From: an uncultured Collinsella sp.
Lineage (GTDB): Bacteria; Actinomycetota; Coriobacteriia; Coriobacteriales; Coriobacteriaceae
Reading direction: 5' to 3'
Length of the DNA stretch: 60,581 nucleotides
NCBI GenBank assembly: GCA_934617135.1
Contig: CAKTUC010000002.1
Coordinates: forward strand, 1 to 60,581
Every line of letters begins with the position of its first letter. The stretch's first letter is position 1. The translations under genes and the position numbers were made by a program. The notes under the pieces are model-generated. The model worked only from the letters and a program-made list of their open reading frames with translations. It made no database searches and was not told the origin of the DNA. This document shows positions 59,494-60,581 of the stretch, in pieces.

Positions 59494-60581
59494 ATGTTCA
59501 ACACCATCATTATCACGGTCAAGACGCTGCTGCGTCGGCCGAGTACATGGGTCTGGGGCGCGGTCTTTCCTATCGCGCTTTCCACGATGTTCATGTTTAT
59601 GTTTGCGAACCTGAGCTCTGACGGAAAGGTCGACCCGGTGCCGGTTGCCGTCGTGGCGGACGAGGCCTGGGACGCTTCGACCTTTAAGGACGTGGCGGCT
59701 TCGCTTGCCAAGGCAGGCGACGATCAGCTGCTCGAGATTCACGAGTGCGAGGATGTGACCGCCGCGAACCGTGCGCTCAAGGCCGGCGAAGTCGCGGGCA
59801 TCTACACGGTCGATGCCGCGGGCACGCCCAAGCTCACGCTGCTTTCGAGCTACGATAGCTCGCGTGCCTCGTCGGTGCTCACCGACCGTAGCATCCTGGA
59901 GACGGTGGCAAGCTCGTATACGCAAAATGCCGAGCTCATGTCCAAGATTGCCCAAGACAACCCGGCCGCCCTTGCCGACCCGGCGGCGGTTGCGCGCGCC
60001 CTGTCGCTCGAGGGCGGAACCCGCCGCGTGAGCCTGACGCGCACCACACCCGATGGCACGACCATTTACTACTACGCGCTCTTTGGTCTGGTCGCGATGA
60101 TGTCTGCCGAGTTTGCCGCTTTGAGCGTCGTCGATTTGCAGCCCAATCTGTCGGGCCTTGGCGCGCGCCGCTGCGTGGGTGGTCTTTCCAAGACGGCGTC
60201 GCTGGCCGGCATCTTTGTCGGCTCGTGGCTGGTTTCCTTTGCCTCGATGGCGGTCGCGATTGGCTATGTGCGCCTAGTCGTTGGCGTCGACTTTGGCGGG
60301 CGCGAGGGGCTGTGTCTGGTGGGTGGCGCCGTGTCCGCGCTTGCCGCGACGGGCCTGGGCCTTTTTGTGGGCACGCTGCCCGTTAAGGGTGGCAAGGCGT
60401 CCAAGTCGGGCATCCTCACGGGCTTTGCCACCACGTGCGCCCTGTTCGCCGGCCTCTACGGCGAACCGGCGATGGCGCTTGCCGACGACGTCGCCCGCGC
60501 CTTTCCGGCCGAGTGCTGGCTCAACCCCGTCAAGCTCATCTGCGACATGTTCAATCGCCTGTATTTCTTTGAGGACCTGGG
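59494..60581 (+). CDS. ABC-2 exporter permease, partial (runs off the window)
   Basis: 362 codons are visible, with no stop before the window edge. It starts MFNTIIITVKTLLRRPSTWVWG, then a first membrane segment (AVFPIALSTMFMFMFAN) and a large extracellular loop (about 45-185). Further membrane segments follow (YYYALFGLVAMMSAEFAAL, ASLAGIFVGSWLVSFASMAV, LVGGAVSALAATGLGLFVG), the ABC-2 permease layout. The start follows AGGGGGCGG. It pairs with the ATPase encoded upstream; the substrate is unknown. A second permease gene may follow outside the window. Confidence 0.88.
   Translation, partial: MFNTIIITVKTLLRRPSTWVWGAVFPIALSTMFMFMFANLSSDGKVDPVPVAVVADEAWDASTFKDVAASLAKAGDDQLLEIHECEDVTAANRALKAGEVAGIYTVDAAGTPKLTLLSSYDSSRASSVLTDRSILETVASSYTQNAELMSKIAQDNPAALADPAAVARALSLEGGTRRVSLTRTTPDGTTIYYYALFGLVAMMSAEFAALSVVDLQPNLSGLGARRCVGGLSKTASLAGIFVGSWLVSFASMAVAIGYVRLVVGVDFGGREGLCLVGGAVSALAATGLGLFVGTLPVKGGKASKSGILTGFATTCALFAGLYGEPAMALADDVARAFPAECWLNPVKLICDMFNRLYFFEDL

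Overview
The window is a 60.6 kb piece of a high-GC chromosome. Gene content fits an anaerobic gut actinobacterium of the class Coriobacteriia, most likely a Collinsella-like organism. The pointers are a heme-free flavoprotein redox cluster, an energy-converting [NiFe] hydrogenase, an ECF vitamin transporter, many fused enzymes and abundant palindromic intergenic repeats. This placement is inferred from gene content only; there is no rRNA or ribosomal protein gene to anchor it.

Layout. 1-3.7 kb: housekeeping genes on the minus strand (glmU, prs, pth). 3.9-7.2 kb: an ECF transporter (T, double ATPase, S). 7.2-11.9 kb: a nested palindromic repeat, exonuclease III, a sirtuin, a folP-folK fusion and a BirA-like gene. 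12.0-13.7 kb: a lower-GC AlbA_2/Schlafen-type regulator bracketed by duplicated repeats. 13.7-14.4 kb: coaX. 14.5-22.0 kb: a phospho-signalling cluster made of a large protein with a frameshifted FHA-like end, then, divergently, kinase, vWA, PP2C phosphatase, second kinase-like protein and transglutaminase. An initiator tRNA with its terminator follows.

22.2-32.8 kb: a redox island controlled by a LysR and a PucR-type regulator. It contains a membrane protein, a fumarate-reductase-like flavoprotein, a NuoG/GltD-like electron-input protein, a NuoF-like iron-sulfur protein and a flavodoxin-like protein. The island is bracketed on both sides by arrays of an ~80 bp palindromic repeat (7 units left, 3 units right). 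32.9-35.0 kb: an Old-Yellow-Enzyme/dienoyl-CoA-reductase-type flavoenzyme. 35.1-35.7 kb: non-coding DNA with hairpins and a 23 bp-period repeat.

35.7-49.3 kb: a four-gene cell-surface cluster of three single-pass membrane proteins and a 3562-residue secreted protein with GLUG-like repeats. 49.7 kb: a small helix-turn-helix protein. 50.3-55.9 kb: a five-gene Ech-type hydrogenase operon with EchA and EchB fused. A second, inverted copy of the nested palindromic repeat follows. 56.5-60.6 kb: a NarL/LuxR two-component system and a divergent ABC exporter whose permease runs off the end.

Most likely places for something undescribed: the kinase-vWA-PP2C-kinase-transglutaminase-FHA cluster (related to TerY-P triads, with extra effector-like parts), the ~80 bp palindromic arrays bracketing the redox island, and the giant surface-protein operon. 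All function calls rest on motif recognition by eye; no searches were run.
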